Shown piece after piece: positions 16,740-25,373 of a DNA stretch of 64,000 bases. The notes under the pieces are model-generated. The model did not search any database. It saw nothing but the letters and a program-made list of their open reading frames with translations, and was not told the origin of the DNA. The translations under genes and the position numbers were made by a program. The stretch comes from JBCCCJ01 sp039029315 (GTDB lineage: Bacteria; Bacteroidota; Bacteroidia; J057): positions 1 to 64,000 of the forward strand of contig JBCCGK010000036.1 in assembly GCA_039029315.1 (NCBI GenBank), given 5' to 3'. Every line of letters begins with the position of its first letter. The first letter of the stretch is position 1.

Positions 16740-18176
16740 TTACCCACTCTCTTGTTCCTGCTTGAGAGTGGTCATTTTTTGATCAATCTTCTCTACAATC
16801 CATCTATGAGCGTAAAAACTGAAGTCCTGATAGATATTCGCGCGCATATTTTCCAATTTTGATATGGAAGAACTTCTCAGCAGCCGACTCATTTGCTTTA
16901 CAAAATAGCCAAATGAATGCCGATGAACAGAAGGAATCTCCATGCGATTTTTCAAAAAACGGTCAAGGGACAGGACTCTCGCCTTTAGGAATTCGACCTC
17001 TTCTATATTTTCCCAATCGCAGTTCTCATACTGTGCTTTAATGTCCAGGGCGCGCGAAGCCAAATCATAGGGGAGTGATCGGAATTTGGTAGAGGAGATC
17101 ACCCGTATGGCAGATGAAAATTTGTCCTCAGCAAACAACAGGGTCGCTAAGTGATAGTGCCGGACATCTTCCCGATCCTGCTCAGGTAACAAAGGCGCAA
17201 GGGTTTCTAAATACTGTTTGGCCTCTTTGAGCTTTCCAATTCCAAGACTGGCAGTCATTACATTTTTAAAATGCCTGATCGGCAAGATTTTATCGACGAT
17301 GATGAGCTGTGATTGAATTCCCCAACGATACCATTCAAAGAGAAGATGTTGATCTGAGGCCGAAAGCTCGCGATTGAGGATTCCAATGTAATGGTTCGTG
17401 ATGAGGTTAAACAGATTCTTCAGAATATTTTGGTCAAGTTTCGCAGCCTGTTCCGACGTCATGAGTTCCAATAATGCTCTCTTGCTTCCTTCTCCCAGTT
17501 TTCCTGTCAAGAGATGGTAGGTTTGCTGGAACAAATAAAGGATAAGTGAGGCTTGTTTGTTTCCCTGTGTTAAGGCATCGAGAAAGGGGATCAGCAGGGG
17601 ATCTTCCAAATGATCACCCAGAACTTGCTTCACATTCAGATGCATCAAGGCCAGTTCCAGTTTTTGTATCATGACCCAGGTATTGAAGGAATTGATCAAG
17701 GCCTGTTCTCGATGATGATCAATCTTGCCGGAATATTTGAGCAAATGTTGTTGTTCCAATACCTCCAATTCGTATTGCCATCTGAAATGTGTTAGATCTG
17801 TTTCTCCCTGCTTCTTCAGGCGGTTTCGAATTTTTTTCATTTCTTTTTCGAACAACTTAGGCAGATTTCTGCCATTTAGATTGGTCAAAAAAGCCATATC
17901 AACCCAGATCTTCTCCTTCCGAAATTGTTGAACAGCTAGATAAGTCTCCAGTTTCGCCAGCAATTTGCCTGAAAGCTGTCGGAGTTTCTCATCCTTGAAT
18001 GGCTGAGCAGGGAACAATTCCTTCCAGGTCTCACCCGGAGAATATTTGGCTACCAATTTCAAGTCCCAAATCTTGAGAAGTTCCTTCTGCTTTCCATTGA
18101 GTTCATAGATCATCCATCTTCGAAACCCGTTTCGTTCCGAGGGTGTCATAGATTGATATAATTCAAGAAGTTTCAA
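16740..18176 (-). CDS. helical repeat-like protein of unknown function (478 residues)
   Basis: An all-helical cytoplasmic protein without signal peptide. The N terminus (LLELYQSMTPSERNGFRRWM, then LFPAQPFKDEKLRQLSGKLL and LETYL) matches a pattern I recall from a family of unknown function that is common in Saprospiria, in which an N-terminal helical domain is followed by TPR-like helices. The start is a TTG at 18174-18176; an in-frame ATG at 18149 would drop nine residues. A second gene of similar build lies at 26791-28335. It is tail to tail with the small T9SS gene (25-bp gap). Confidence 0.65.
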   Translation of the reverse strand: MKLLELYQSMTPSERNGFRRWMIYELNGKQKELLKIWDLKLVAKYSPGETWKELFPAQPFKDEKLRQLSGKLLAKLETYLAVQQFRKEKIWVDMAFLTNLNGRNLPKLFEKEMKKIRNRLKKQGETDLTHFRWQYELEVLEQQHLLKYSGKIDHHREQALINSFNTWVMIQKLELALMHLNVKQVLGDHLEDPLLIPFLDALTQGNKQASLILYLFQQTYHLLTGKLGEGSKRALLELMTSEQAAKLDQNILKNLFNLITNHYIGILNRELSASDQHLLFEWYRWGIQSQLIIVDKILPIRHFKNVMTASLGIGKLKEAKQYLETLAPLLPEQDREDVRHYHLATLLFAEDKFSSAIRVISSTKFRSLPYDLASRALDIKAQYENCDWENIEEVEFLKARVLSLDRFLKNRMEIPSVHRHSFGYFVKQMSRLLRSSSISKLENMRANIYQDFSFYAHRWIVEKIDQKMTTLKQEQESG

Positions 18177-18431
18177 TCTTTTGAACTAAATACATGAATT
18201 TTGGAACAATTGTCTAAATACAATGGTTCAAAATATGAATTTGGGGCTCAAATTCCCACAATTTTGTCATTCTTTTCTTCATACAGCTGGAACAATCTCT
18301 CAAAAATTGATTTGTCATCTTCATCCAAAAGGATCGATTTTGTATATCGATATGGAAGAATCCAAAGAACAACTGTTGATTTGCTTCCATTCAACATGAT
18401 TTTTCAAATTTAACAAAAACCACAATTTCCA

Positions 18432-18845
18432 ATGAAATCGATCATTTTTTCATTTGTTGCATTGAGCGTATTGCTTACCCTAACATCTATGATCCCCCAT
18501 TCGGAATCTTCAGTAGTGAATTTATCTGGAGATTGGACAGTCGTCGGGGGCCAATTGAACTTTGACATCAGATTAGTGGAGGATGGATACGACCTGGAAT
18601 GGTATAGCGTCAGTCGTACGCTATATGGAGAGAGAGAAGTCAGGGTAACAGATTTTGATCATTCTGGCAGCAGTGTCTATATCCAACTCAAGGAAGATTT
18701 GGGAATGGGTTTGACCACCTATACTTACAAGCTGACCATTCAGAATTCGTCACTCATGACTGGAACAGCTGATTCCTATACGAAAGGCTGGAATGGTTTG
18801 CCTCCATTAACATATCACAACCGAGTAACTATCAGCCGAAGATAG
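18432..18845 (+). CDS. small exported beta-rich protein
   Basis: A 137-residue protein with an N-terminal signal peptide (SIIFSFVALSVLLTLTS). The mature part is short beta strands starting with NLSGDWTVVGG, which looks like a lipocalin- or DUF-type small barrel in which a GxW motif opens the fold. No catalytic residues are apparent. It is 28 bp upstream of the DUF697-like gene and in the same direction, so the two may share a transcript. Function unknown. Confidence 0.6.
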   Translation: MKSIIFSFVALSVLLTLTSMIPHSESSVVNLSGDWTVVGGQLNFDIRLVEDGYDLEWYSVSRTLYGEREVRVTDFDHSGSSVYIQLKEDLGMGLTTYTYKLTIQNSSLMTGTADSYTKGWNGLPPLTYHNRVTISRR

Positions 18846-18873
18846 AAATTATCAATTTTTATCCCATTGAATC

Positions 18874-19353
18874 ATGGCAGTACCAAAAAAATACCGACAA
18901 ATTGTTCGGACAGGAACAGTCGCAGCAGGAGGAATCGGTGTACCAGGTGCCTTCTCATTCGGCGCAGATATTGCGGCCATGTCTACGACATGGATAGCGA
19001 TGATTCTCTCTATAGCTGATAAGTCTGGACACCGAATGAATAATGTCTATGCAAGCAAGTTATGTGCTTCTGTCTTGAGTGGGGTCGGCGCATATGTGGG
19101 AGGAAGTAAAATCGCGATGAAACTACTCCACCTCATCCCAGCTGCCGGGACCCTGGCCGCGATAGGTGTCAATAGTCTCTTGAATGCGTTGTTTACTTAC
19201 AAAATGGGGCATGCTTTGTCAAGATTATTTGACAAAGGTGATTTTGACGAAGGCGATATCGCAGACATGGCTGCTACCCTACTGACACTGGTTGCCTGCT
19301 TTCCAACAGCAGGTGAAATCGCTGATTTCACCTCCTTGATGACAGATTGGTAG
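18874..19353 (+). CDS. DUF697-like membrane-associated protein
   Basis: A 159-residue protein with alternating hydrophobic helices: GIGVPGAFSFGADIAAMSTT, WIAMILSIADKSGH, then a glycine-rich segment SVLSGVGAYVGGSK and LIPAAGTLAAIGVNSLLNAL, followed by YKMGHALSRLF. This matches the recalled pattern of DUF697/YcjF-type domains (GxxxPxPxxDxxA ... LIPGxGxxxAxxINAxxAxxxTxxxG), which often accompany GTPases or stress proteins. No GTPase is adjacent. It is 28 bp behind the small exported beta-rich gene and faces the TIR gene, with a MITE-like element between them. Confidence 0.6.
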   Translation: MAVPKKYRQIVRTGTVAAGGIGVPGAFSFGADIAAMSTTWIAMILSIADKSGHRMNNVYASKLCASVLSGVGAYVGGSKIAMKLLHLIPAAGTLAAIGVNSLLNALFTYKMGHALSRLFDKGDFDEGDIADMAATLLTLVACFPTAGEIADFTSLMTDW

Positions 19354-19447
19354 GACAATGAGATGGACACATTTCCCTGCCAATATTCTCAATGATAGGC
19401 AGGTTGGCCTCCCTCGGATCACATGAGTATGACCTCTAGACGAATAA

Positions 19448-19608
19448 GAGACTGTTTGAAAATCTATCACTAATTTTTTGTATGCGTCTTTTTTCCTCAT
19501 CCGGCGGCTTTTTTTGTTCCCATAGCACTACTATGAGAACAAAAAAGAGCCTTGTCTGAGAAAAAAATACCCCCTAAAAATTCTCAGCACAGATTCCAAA
19601 ACAGTCTC
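19448..19608 (+). mobile_element. MITE-like palindromic element, type I, copy 2 (161 bp)
   Basis: Begins GAGACTGTTTG and ends AAAACAGTCTC, 161 bp, flanked on both sides by TAA (19445-19447 and 19609-19611), which reads as a 3-bp target duplication. The interior is an imperfect palindrome centred on TTGTTCCCATAG and CTATGAGAACAA. It sits between the 3' ends of the DUF697-like and TIR genes. Confidence 0.78.
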
Positions 19609-19621
19609 TAAGAATTTTTCG

Positions 19622-21556
19622 TCAAATATGCACGATTTGGAGTACAACCAGTTGCGTGAGTTGTGCTCCAAATGCTTGTCTTCCAGAAACAGCAAATCGC
19701 TTTGCTTGTCCAGCTCGAATCACATCTAGCACAATCTGATCCTTATCCGCTTTGGCTAACAAATTGGATAAATCCAAGGCTTCGTGGACGACTTGTCCTT
19801 CACATGCAGTGATCACATCCCCCATCGATATCCCAGCCTGATCCAGATTTCCATTCTTATCCACTGTTACGACCATTACCCCCAAACTACCTTGATACGT
19901 CTCTGGATGCTCCAGTCGATCAATAGAAAATTGAGCAAATCGCTCAAGAGAGGAACTAAGAGTAGCCGTCTTGATTGCTCTTCTGTAATAATAGGCCGAA
20001 GCCCATCCATCACATTCCAAAAAAGAGAATGCCGCTAATTCAAATAATTTGGCAGGATCAGTTATGGTATCATCCAATACTTTATTTTTCAATGCCAGAA
20101 CCTCTCCCTCACTTAAGGTATCCGACAATCCCATCATTCTTCGGAGAAAAAGGAGGTAGGGATCTGATATGATTCGGTCAATTTCACGTCCTCGTGCTGT
20201 CGATACTTTGGAGACCTGCCTTGCCAATCCTTCTGATTTTTGCTGGTACAAATATCCGATGATCTCTTTCCAGTCATGTTCCTGAATATTTCCTTCAGGC
20301 AGTGGAAGCTGTAGCTGTAATACCCGGAATTGCTCTTCGGGATAATAGCGATTTCCATCAGGTAAATGGCAATATTTTCTGGCTGCATCAACCAGTTCCA
20401 TCTTTGCCTCAACCAGTTTTATTCTGTGCAAATCCTTTGCTCGTTCCACTCTTTCGCCATCCATGAGGTGCTCCAATCGCTGCAGGGAAATGAGCTGGTC
20501 CTGATAATCGGATATGATGCGTTCTATCTTCTGGAAATGAACATAAATGGCATCTATGTTCTGCATCTCTATTGGGTGATGTTCCAGATTCAGCCTCTGG
20601 GATTGATGATGGGTGTTGTCAAAGGCCCATTCTCTTCGATACATCTGGATGTTTTCTTCATATTGGCGGAAGTTGTCTCTTGCACGCATCTGAAAAGCAG
20701 TTCCCAATTCTCCCGGTTTTGGCACGTCGTAGAATGATTCAGGCACATCATTGTCAATTTGGCTAAGCAAAGCTGTCATGGCAGAAAAAAGGGTCTTCAT
20801 TTCCTCATCAATTGATAACCAGGCACTTTGGTATCGCTCCTCCCCACCAGGATTGACATAGATTGGACTATTCTTTCCTTTTGTCGAAATATCTGTCTTG
20901 GAGCTATTGATAAATAGTCCACCACCGGCAATAATCCCTAATAAGATCCCAATCAATCCGATGCGATATTCCAGTTTTATGTTGACAAATTGGCGGAAGA
21001 AAGAAGGAGGGTTTCTTTTTTCAGATTCTGGAGAGTTTTGCTCCATAAACGCCAGGATTTTCTCGATGATCTCCTTCATTGGTTTTTCTGAAGAAATAGC
21101 AAACCTATCTGCCATTAGTGGAGATTTTTCTTTCACCTCTTCATAGGTCGTACGATGCCAAATAGGAATGATGATCGAATGGCAGGCTGTTTCTTTTGCG
21201 TAAAAAGCCCTGTATTCATCCATGGTCCACTTATGATCCAGATAGGCAGGACTCACAACAGCAATGCAATAGGCAGACTGAGAAATCGCTTTGTCAACTT
21301 CATAAGAAATTTTGCTTCCAGGACCTAATTGTTCACTGGAGTACCACACCTTCAGGCCATGGCGTTCAAGCTCAGTTACAAATGCTTCAGTAAAATCATA
21401 TTTGTCTTCAACTGCATGTGAGATGAATACATCGAAAGGAAAGGAGGCATCATGTTTCCCTCCTTGGTCAGGCTGTTTGTTAGCGGTGCCTGAATTCTCT
21501 ACAGGTTTTTCCTTCGACAACGGCCGAAGATGGGTTGGATCTCCATGAGGTTTCAT
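19622..21556 (-). CDS. TIR domain, transmembrane helix and C-terminal PDZ domain protein
   Basis: A 644-residue protein with an unusual architecture. Residues 39-170 form a TIR domain: box 1 is FDVFISHAVEDK, and SPAYLDHKWTMDEY supplies W110 and E114 at the position of the catalytic glutamate of NADase TIRs. Then comes one hydrophobic helix (198-217, LIGILLGIIAGGG) preceded by basic residues, which predicts the TIR side in the cytoplasm. Residues 230-540 are helical, partly coiled-coil-like. Residues 556-624 form a PDZ domain (GSLGVMVVTVDKNGN, AGISMGDVI, VLDVIRAG) as in HtrA/DegS. The C-terminal part should then be periplasmic. A plausible role is a single-chain envelope sensor coupled to NAD+ hydrolysis or signalling; this is inference. 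No partner genes of a known TIR defence system are adjacent. Confidence 0.82.
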   Translation of the reverse strand: MKPHGDPTHLRPLSKEKPVENSGTANKQPDQGGKHDASFPFDVFISHAVEDKYDFTEAFVTELERHGLKVWYSSEQLGPGSKISYEVDKAISQSAYCIAVVSPAYLDHKWTMDEYRAFYAKETACHSIIIPIWHRTTYEEVKEKSPLMADRFAISSEKPMKEIIEKILAFMEQNSPESEKRNPPSFFRQFVNIKLEYRIGLIGILLGIIAGGGLFINSSKTDISTKGKNSPIYVNPGGEERYQSAWLSIDEEMKTLFSAMTALLSQIDNDVPESFYDVPKPGELGTAFQMRARDNFRQYEENIQMYRREWAFDNTHHQSQRLNLEHHPIEMQNIDAIYVHFQKIERIISDYQDQLISLQRLEHLMDGERVERAKDLHRIKLVEAKMELVDAARKYCHLPDGNRYYPEEQFRVLQLQLPLPEGNIQEHDWKEIIGYLYQQKSEGLARQVSKVSTARGREIDRIISDPYLLFLRRMMGLSDTLSEGEVLALKNKVLDDTITDPAKLFELAAFSFLECDGWASAYYYRRAIKTATLSSSLERFAQFSIDRLEHPETYQGSLGVMVVTVDKNGNLDQAGISMGDVITACEGQVVHEALDLSNLLAKADKDQIVLDVIRAGQAKRFAVSGRQAFGAQLTQLVVLQIVHI

Positions 21557-21627
21557 AATTGATGGACTTCAATTGTGGTTCAGAAAAAGAAGAAATTGTT
21601 ATTCCGATTCAGGCACCCTCTTTCAGA

Positions 21628-21635
21628 CAAATGTA
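21628..21635 (-). promoter_or_regulatory. candidate -7 box (TACATTTG) for the TIR-PDZ gene
   Basis: The plus strand reads CAAATGTA. A start just downstream would give a leader of about 65 nt to the ATG at 21556. No -33 element is evident. Confidence 0.3.
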
Positions 21636-21938
21636 TCCCTCTCCGACAGAATGAAACTGTTGGGAATGTAAAGGGTCCAATGGAATATCATCAAATACGC
21701 CTGGTAAAGATACGAAACCTGAACTTGCAGAACAATTGTCGCTCTATACCTATGAGGTGAATCAAGAGTGAAGAACTACATAACTAGCGGCAATAGGATC
21801 CGGCAGGATGAGAAAAAGGATGGATGTTAACCAAAATTCTTGCCCCCCCCTTCATACACGATTCTCACAAGGAAACATCCTATACGTCATAAGCGCTAAT
21901 TCCACCTTCGGATTTGCATACAAGCCCAGCAAGAGGAC

Positions 21939-21974
21939 AAAAAAAAATTGGAGGATGATTCCTGAGAATCCTCC
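21939..21974 (-). terminator. rho-independent terminator of rpmI-rplT
   Basis: On the minus strand GGAGGAT pairs with ATCCTCC across an 11-nt loop and is followed by nine U residues (plus-strand A run at 21939-21947). It starts about 31 nt after the rplT stop codon. Confidence 0.75.
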
Positions 21975-22005
21975 TCCTTTATTTGTGAAAGACGAATGTG
22001 ATCAA

Positions 22006-22350
22006 CTATTTGACAGAATCCACAACAGCTTTGAAAGCTTCTGGATGATTCATGGCCAAATCAGCCAACACTTTTCTGTTCAATTCGATCTCTGATTGAC
22101 CAAGTTTGCCCATCAGGACAGAATAGCTCATCCCGTGTTGACGGCTACCAGCGTTGATTCGCTGAATCCACAATCTCCGAAATTCTCTTTTCCTGTTTTT
22201 CCGATCTCTGAAGGCATACAACCAGCTTTTCTCAATCTGGTTTTTCGCTACAGTCCAAACATTCTTTTTCCGGCCAAAGTACCCTTTGGCGTGTTTCATC
22301 ATTCTTTTTCTTTTAGCTCTGGAAGCTACTGCATTTACTGAACGAGGCAT
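22006..22350 (-). CDS. rplT: 50S ribosomal protein L20
   Basis: A 114-residue 23S rRNA-binding protein of the large subunit, required early in 50S assembly. The sequence begins [20 protein letters not shown] and holds the conserved [16 protein letters not shown] and [17 protein letters not shown] segments. Length is normal. It lies 45 bp downstream of rpmI, the standard partner, and is followed by a strong terminator. In many bacteria infC precedes this pair; here it does not. Confidence 0.97.
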   Translation of the reverse strand: MPRSVNAVASRAKRKRMMKHAKGYFGRKKNVWTVAKNQIEKSWLYAFRDRKNRKREFRRLWIQRINAGSRQHGMSYSVLMGKLGQSEIELNRKVLADLAMNHPEAFKAVVDSVK

Positions 22351-22395
22351 TTTTTTTCTTTGTTAAAAGTAAGACAATTTTGTAAGTCAGCAAGA

Positions 22396-22590
22396 TCAAC
22401 TAGATATCATACGCTTCATGCGTTCTTCATCTGATTTGTCGACAACTGACATATGCCGTAGTTTCAGCTTACGCTTTTTGGACTTTTTGGTCAGGATGTG
22501 GTTTTTAAAGGCATGTTTCCTTTTCAACTTACCAGAGGCGGTTTTCTTAAAACGCTTAGCGGCCCCTGATCTAGTTTTCATTTTTGGCAT
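22396..22590 (-). CDS. rpmI: 50S ribosomal protein L35
   Basis: A 64-residue basic protein of the large ribosomal subunit: [20 protein letters not shown], then [20 protein letters not shown] and a C-terminal [10 protein letters not shown]. It is co-transcribed with rplT. The gene upstream on the same strand is a rhodanese lipoprotein (46-bp gap) instead of infC, and a promoter box lies within that gap. Confidence 0.96.
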   Translation of the reverse strand: MPKMKTRSGAAKRFKKTASGKLKRKHAFKNHILTKKSKKRKLKLRHMSVVDKSDEERMKRMISS

Positions 22591-22617
22591 AATTCTATGA
22601 TTAACTTATTTGGTCCG

Positions 22618-22625
22618 CAAAGGTA
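22618..22625 (-). promoter_or_regulatory. -7 box (TACCTTTG) for rpmI-rplT
   Basis: The plus strand reads CAAAGGTA. The box is 27 nt upstream of the rpmI start at 22590 and downstream of the rhodanese stop, so the ribosomal pair probably has its own promoter. Confidence 0.45.
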
Positions 22626-22636
22626 AATAAAAAATA

Positions 22637-23065
22637 TTATTTCTCCATCCCTTTGGCACTCCATTCTGTATAGCCTCCTGCCAAATCATAAATCTCAACA
22701 AATCCCATCTCTTTCAGCTGATTCGCAGCCCTTCCACTTCTGCCACCTTTTGCGCAATAGACAAAGATGGGTTGATTCTTATCCAGCTTTCCAATTCTGG
22801 CTTGAAAATCCTGATCCTGAATATTGATATTCTGAGCATCAGCAATATGGCCAGCAGCCACTTCTCCCGGTGTGCGGACATCGATCAATTGCGCTCGTCC
22901 TTCTTCAGTAAGTTTTGCGAGAAAGTCTTCTGGAGATAATTTCCCGGAGATGATCGAGCTTTGCCCATGTGCAGGTTCAGAGTTTTGGGTACCAGAATGT
23001 CCCGACTGGCAGGCAATTAAGGGCAACAACAGCCCCCATGTAAAAATAATGTACGTAATTCTCAT
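22637..23065 (-). CDS. rhodanese-domain lipoprotein
   Basis: A 142-residue envelope protein. A lipoprotein signal (LLLPLIACQSG, lipobox LIAC) is followed by a single rhodanese domain: LIDVRTPGEVAAGHIADAQN, and the active-site loop YCAKGGRSGRAA with the catalytic cysteine, ending in DLAGGYTEWSAKG. It probably transfers sulfur or binds sulfur compounds in the periplasm; the substrate is unknown. The ATG at 23065 was preferred because it starts directly before the signal peptide; a further in-frame start exists at 23101. Confidence 0.85.
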   Translation of the reverse strand: MRITYIIFTWGLLLPLIACQSGHSGTQNSEPAHGQSSIISGKLSPEDFLAKLTEEGRAQLIDVRTPGEVAAGHIADAQNINIQDQDFQARIGKLDKNQPIFVYCAKGGRSGRAANQLKEMGFVEIYDLAGGYTEWSAKGMEK

Positions 23066-23164
23066 TTTCTCAATGATTTGTTGACGTGAAATCAAGAACA
23101 AATATTTCCAATTTCTTCATATTTGCCTAGATTTGGAGCAATATTTACACAGATTAATGATTCC

Positions 23165-24256
23165 ATGGGTCAATCTTCTCTCCTAAATCCAGAATCCCTC
23201 GCTTTTCTGGAGCAATATATCAACAATCCTTCCCCTACAGGCTTTGAATCAAGTGGTCAAAAACTGTGGTTGGAGTACATCAAACCATATATCGATGAGT
23301 ACCAAATTGATGCCTATGGGACAGCTTATGGAATCATCAATCCCGATGCCCCATACAAGGTGGTCATAGAAGCACATGCTGATGAAATTTCATGGTTTGT
23401 CAACTACATCACAGATGAAGGATTTATTTATTTGGTGAGAAATGGTGGATCTGACCATCAAATCGCGCCATCCAAACGAGTCAATATTCACACAGATCAG
23501 GGAATTGTCAAAGCTGTTTTTGGCTGGCCAGCTATTCATACAAGAAGGCGGGGCGCAAAAGAACAAGCTCCAACTCTCAAAAATATCTTTTTGGATTGCG
23601 GATGCCAATCTCGCAAAGAAGTCAAGGAATTGGGAGTCCATGTCGGCTGTGTAGTTACTTTTGAAGATGAATTCACCATTCTGAATGATCGCTACTTTGT
23701 TGGGAGAGCCCTCGACAATCGGGTCGGCGGATTTATGATTGCCGAAGTTGCAAAAATGATCAAAACCAATAAGGTACATCTCCCTTTTGGCTTGTATATC
23801 GTCAATGCTGTACAAGAAGAGATCGGCTTGAGAGGGGCGCAAATGATCGCCGAAAGAATTCAGCCCGATGTGGCCATCATTACCGATGTCACACATGATA
23901 CTGGCACGCCCATGATTGACAAGGTCGAGCATGGAGACATTAAAGCCGGAGAAGGCCCCTCCCTGACAGTTGGCCCGGCGGTTCACAATAAGCTCCTCAA
24001 GCTGATTCAGGACGCAGCTGCCGAAAAAGAGATTCCCTTCCAGCGTGAAGCTGCATCTCGATCAACCGGAACTGATACAGATGCCTTCGCCTATTCCAAT
24101 ATGGGGGTCCCTTCAGCCTTGATTTCCCTTCCATTGCGGTACATGCACACCACTGTAGAAATGGCCCATAAGGATGATGTTGAATCCGTGATTCGCTTGA
24201 TCTATGAGACATTGCTCAAAATCGAGGACGGACATGATTTCCGTTATTTTAGCTAG
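23165..24256 (+). CDS. M42-family metal-dependent aminopeptidase
   Basis: A 363-residue cytosolic aminopeptidase of the M42/M28 clan (glutamyl-aminopeptidase, FrvX or cellulase-M-like). The expected two-metal ligands are all visible: H71 in EAHADE, D184 in RALDNRVGG, E218/E219 in VQEEIGLRGA, D241 in ITDVTHD, and H328 in RYMHTTVEM. It probably trims peptides released by larger proteases as a tetrahedral dodecamer (family knowledge). The ATG at 23165 gives the usual N terminus; an in-frame ATG at 23123 would add 14 residues. It is divergent from the rhodanese gene. Confidence 0.93.
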   Translation: MGQSSLLNPESLAFLEQYINNPSPTGFESSGQKLWLEYIKPYIDEYQIDAYGTAYGIINPDAPYKVVIEAHADEISWFVNYITDEGFIYLVRNGGSDHQIAPSKRVNIHTDQGIVKAVFGWPAIHTRRRGAKEQAPTLKNIFLDCGCQSRKEVKELGVHVGCVVTFEDEFTILNDRYFVGRALDNRVGGFMIAEVAKMIKTNKVHLPFGLYIVNAVQEEIGLRGAQMIAERIQPDVAIITDVTHDTGTPMIDKVEHGDIKAGEGPSLTVGPAVHNKLLKLIQDAAAEKEIPFQREAASRSTGTDTDAFAYSNMGVPSALISLPLRYMHTTVEMAHKDDVESVIRLIYETLLKIEDGHDFRYFS

Positions 24257-24322
24257 TCCATATAGTCCATATGTGAGGCAGTTTTGCTATAGGATGTACT
24301 CGCATCCCAAATAGGCCGATCG

Positions 24323-24706
24323 CTACCCCTCTTCAAGAATTTTTTCTTTCCAGGATTCCAGTGCCTGATTTACGCGTTTGTATTCTTCCTGAATCAATTC
24401 AAGGATTTTTTCAGCATCCATGAGATCATTGGTTTTCCCAATCGATTCCATCTGAAAGCACAAGTCGGCAAAGGTCAAGGCTCCCAATTGTGCATTGGAA
24501 GATTTCAGGGCATGTGCAGCCCCTTTGATTTTGTCAGCATCTGCGCATATGACTCCCTCTGCCAAGTCGTCCATAAGGTCCGGGGTGGTCTCTACCAGGG
24601 TATCCACCAAATCGATCACCATTTCTGAATCCCCATCCATCAGATCAAGAATCACTTCCAGGGTTTCAGAATCCAGATATTCGTACGTAAATGTATTTGC
24701 CGTCAT
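24323..24706 (-). CDS. orphan histidine phosphotransfer (HPt) protein
   Basis: A 127-residue all-helical HPt domain. The phospho-acceptor is H65 in the signature AAHALKSSNAQLGA. The preceding helices are acidic, as usual in stand-alone HPt proteins. It relays phosphoryl groups between a hybrid histidine kinase and a response regulator. Neither partner is encoded next to it; the PAS kinase at 54136 has no receiver domain, so it is not an obvious partner. It converges with the M42 gene (66-bp gap). Confidence 0.88.
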   Translation of the reverse strand: MTANTFTYEYLDSETLEVILDLMDGDSEMVIDLVDTLVETTPDLMDDLAEGVICADADKIKGAAHALKSSNAQLGALTFADLCFQMESIGKTNDLMDAEKILELIQEEYKRVNQALESWKEKILEEG

Positions 24707-25373
24707 AGCAAAAAAAAATTATTGAAAGACAAAGTGTGGAACAATGAAGCTTATTACTTTTCTCAGCAATAAACCATAAAACAAATATTATTATAAATAT
24801 AATATTCACTCGTCCAATAAAAACACATTTATCATTTCAAATCTTTCATGGAAGAATAATCAAGAATAGATGCAAATCTTTCTTGAAGTCAAGGGAGAGA
24901 GTTGGATCCGGCATGACGAAAGAAATGATCCCCAAAATGTCAAAAGAGTGAGTCAGGGAAACATTTGGCCAGGAATCTTACATCTTCCGAACCTCCCATC
25001 ATATCGAAATACCCTCGCTCCACAGATGAAAACCGACCTTCCTGTACATGGAATCCTCAGACAGAATATCTGATCTCAGCCTCAAATCATCTCCTACAGT
25101 CGTGGTTCCCAGACTTTGGATGTAAACAGACTTGCTCAGGTTGGGCAGTACTTTTTCACGATCTCTCACCCACTTTATAAAAACATGCCTTATCTCTTAC
25201 CTTGAAAAAATTCAGGAGATTCGGACAAGATAGGGGATCAATCTGTTGCTACTTTGGATGTGTCAAACAAGCACTTGTGAGACCACATCTGGTCCTAACC
25301 CAAACACTTTTCACTTTTCTTGTTAAATCCAATTTCATCCTTTTCATTTGCTCATGATTCAACTCATCCATTC
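24707..25373. other. long intergenic region upstream of a conserved hypothetical
   Basis: A 667-bp stretch between divergent genes. It holds an AT-rich inverted repeat (AATATTAT at 24784-24791 and ATAATATT at 24799-24806) in the likely HPt promoter region. The short open frames between 24870 and 25180 have no recognisable content and atypical codon usage. No RNA gene or repeat was recognised. Confidence 0.4.

Larger units (their letters stand above)
21557..22005. other. intergenic region between TIR-PDZ gene and rplT
   Basis: This 449-bp stretch carries the rplT terminator and a candidate promoter for the TIR-PDZ gene. Between about 21640 and 21935 I see no supported gene, repeat or RNA. A run of nine C residues occurs at 21842-21850. 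Confidence 0.5.

Noticed and set aside
18201..18413. 70-codon frame between two opposing genes
   Set aside because: Low-complexity sequence and no family resemblance; no promoter box.
19622..21556. TIR gene as part of a known defence system such as Thoeris
   Set aside because: No ThsA/SLOG-Sir2, Argonaute, CBASS cyclase or similar partner is present in either flank.
21575..21760. 61-codon frame upstream of the TIR-PDZ gene
   Set aside because: Overlaps the likely TIR-PDZ promoter region and has no coding features.
24870..25180. Two overlapping short frames in the 667-bp gap
   Set aside because: They overlap each other in different frames and show no motif.
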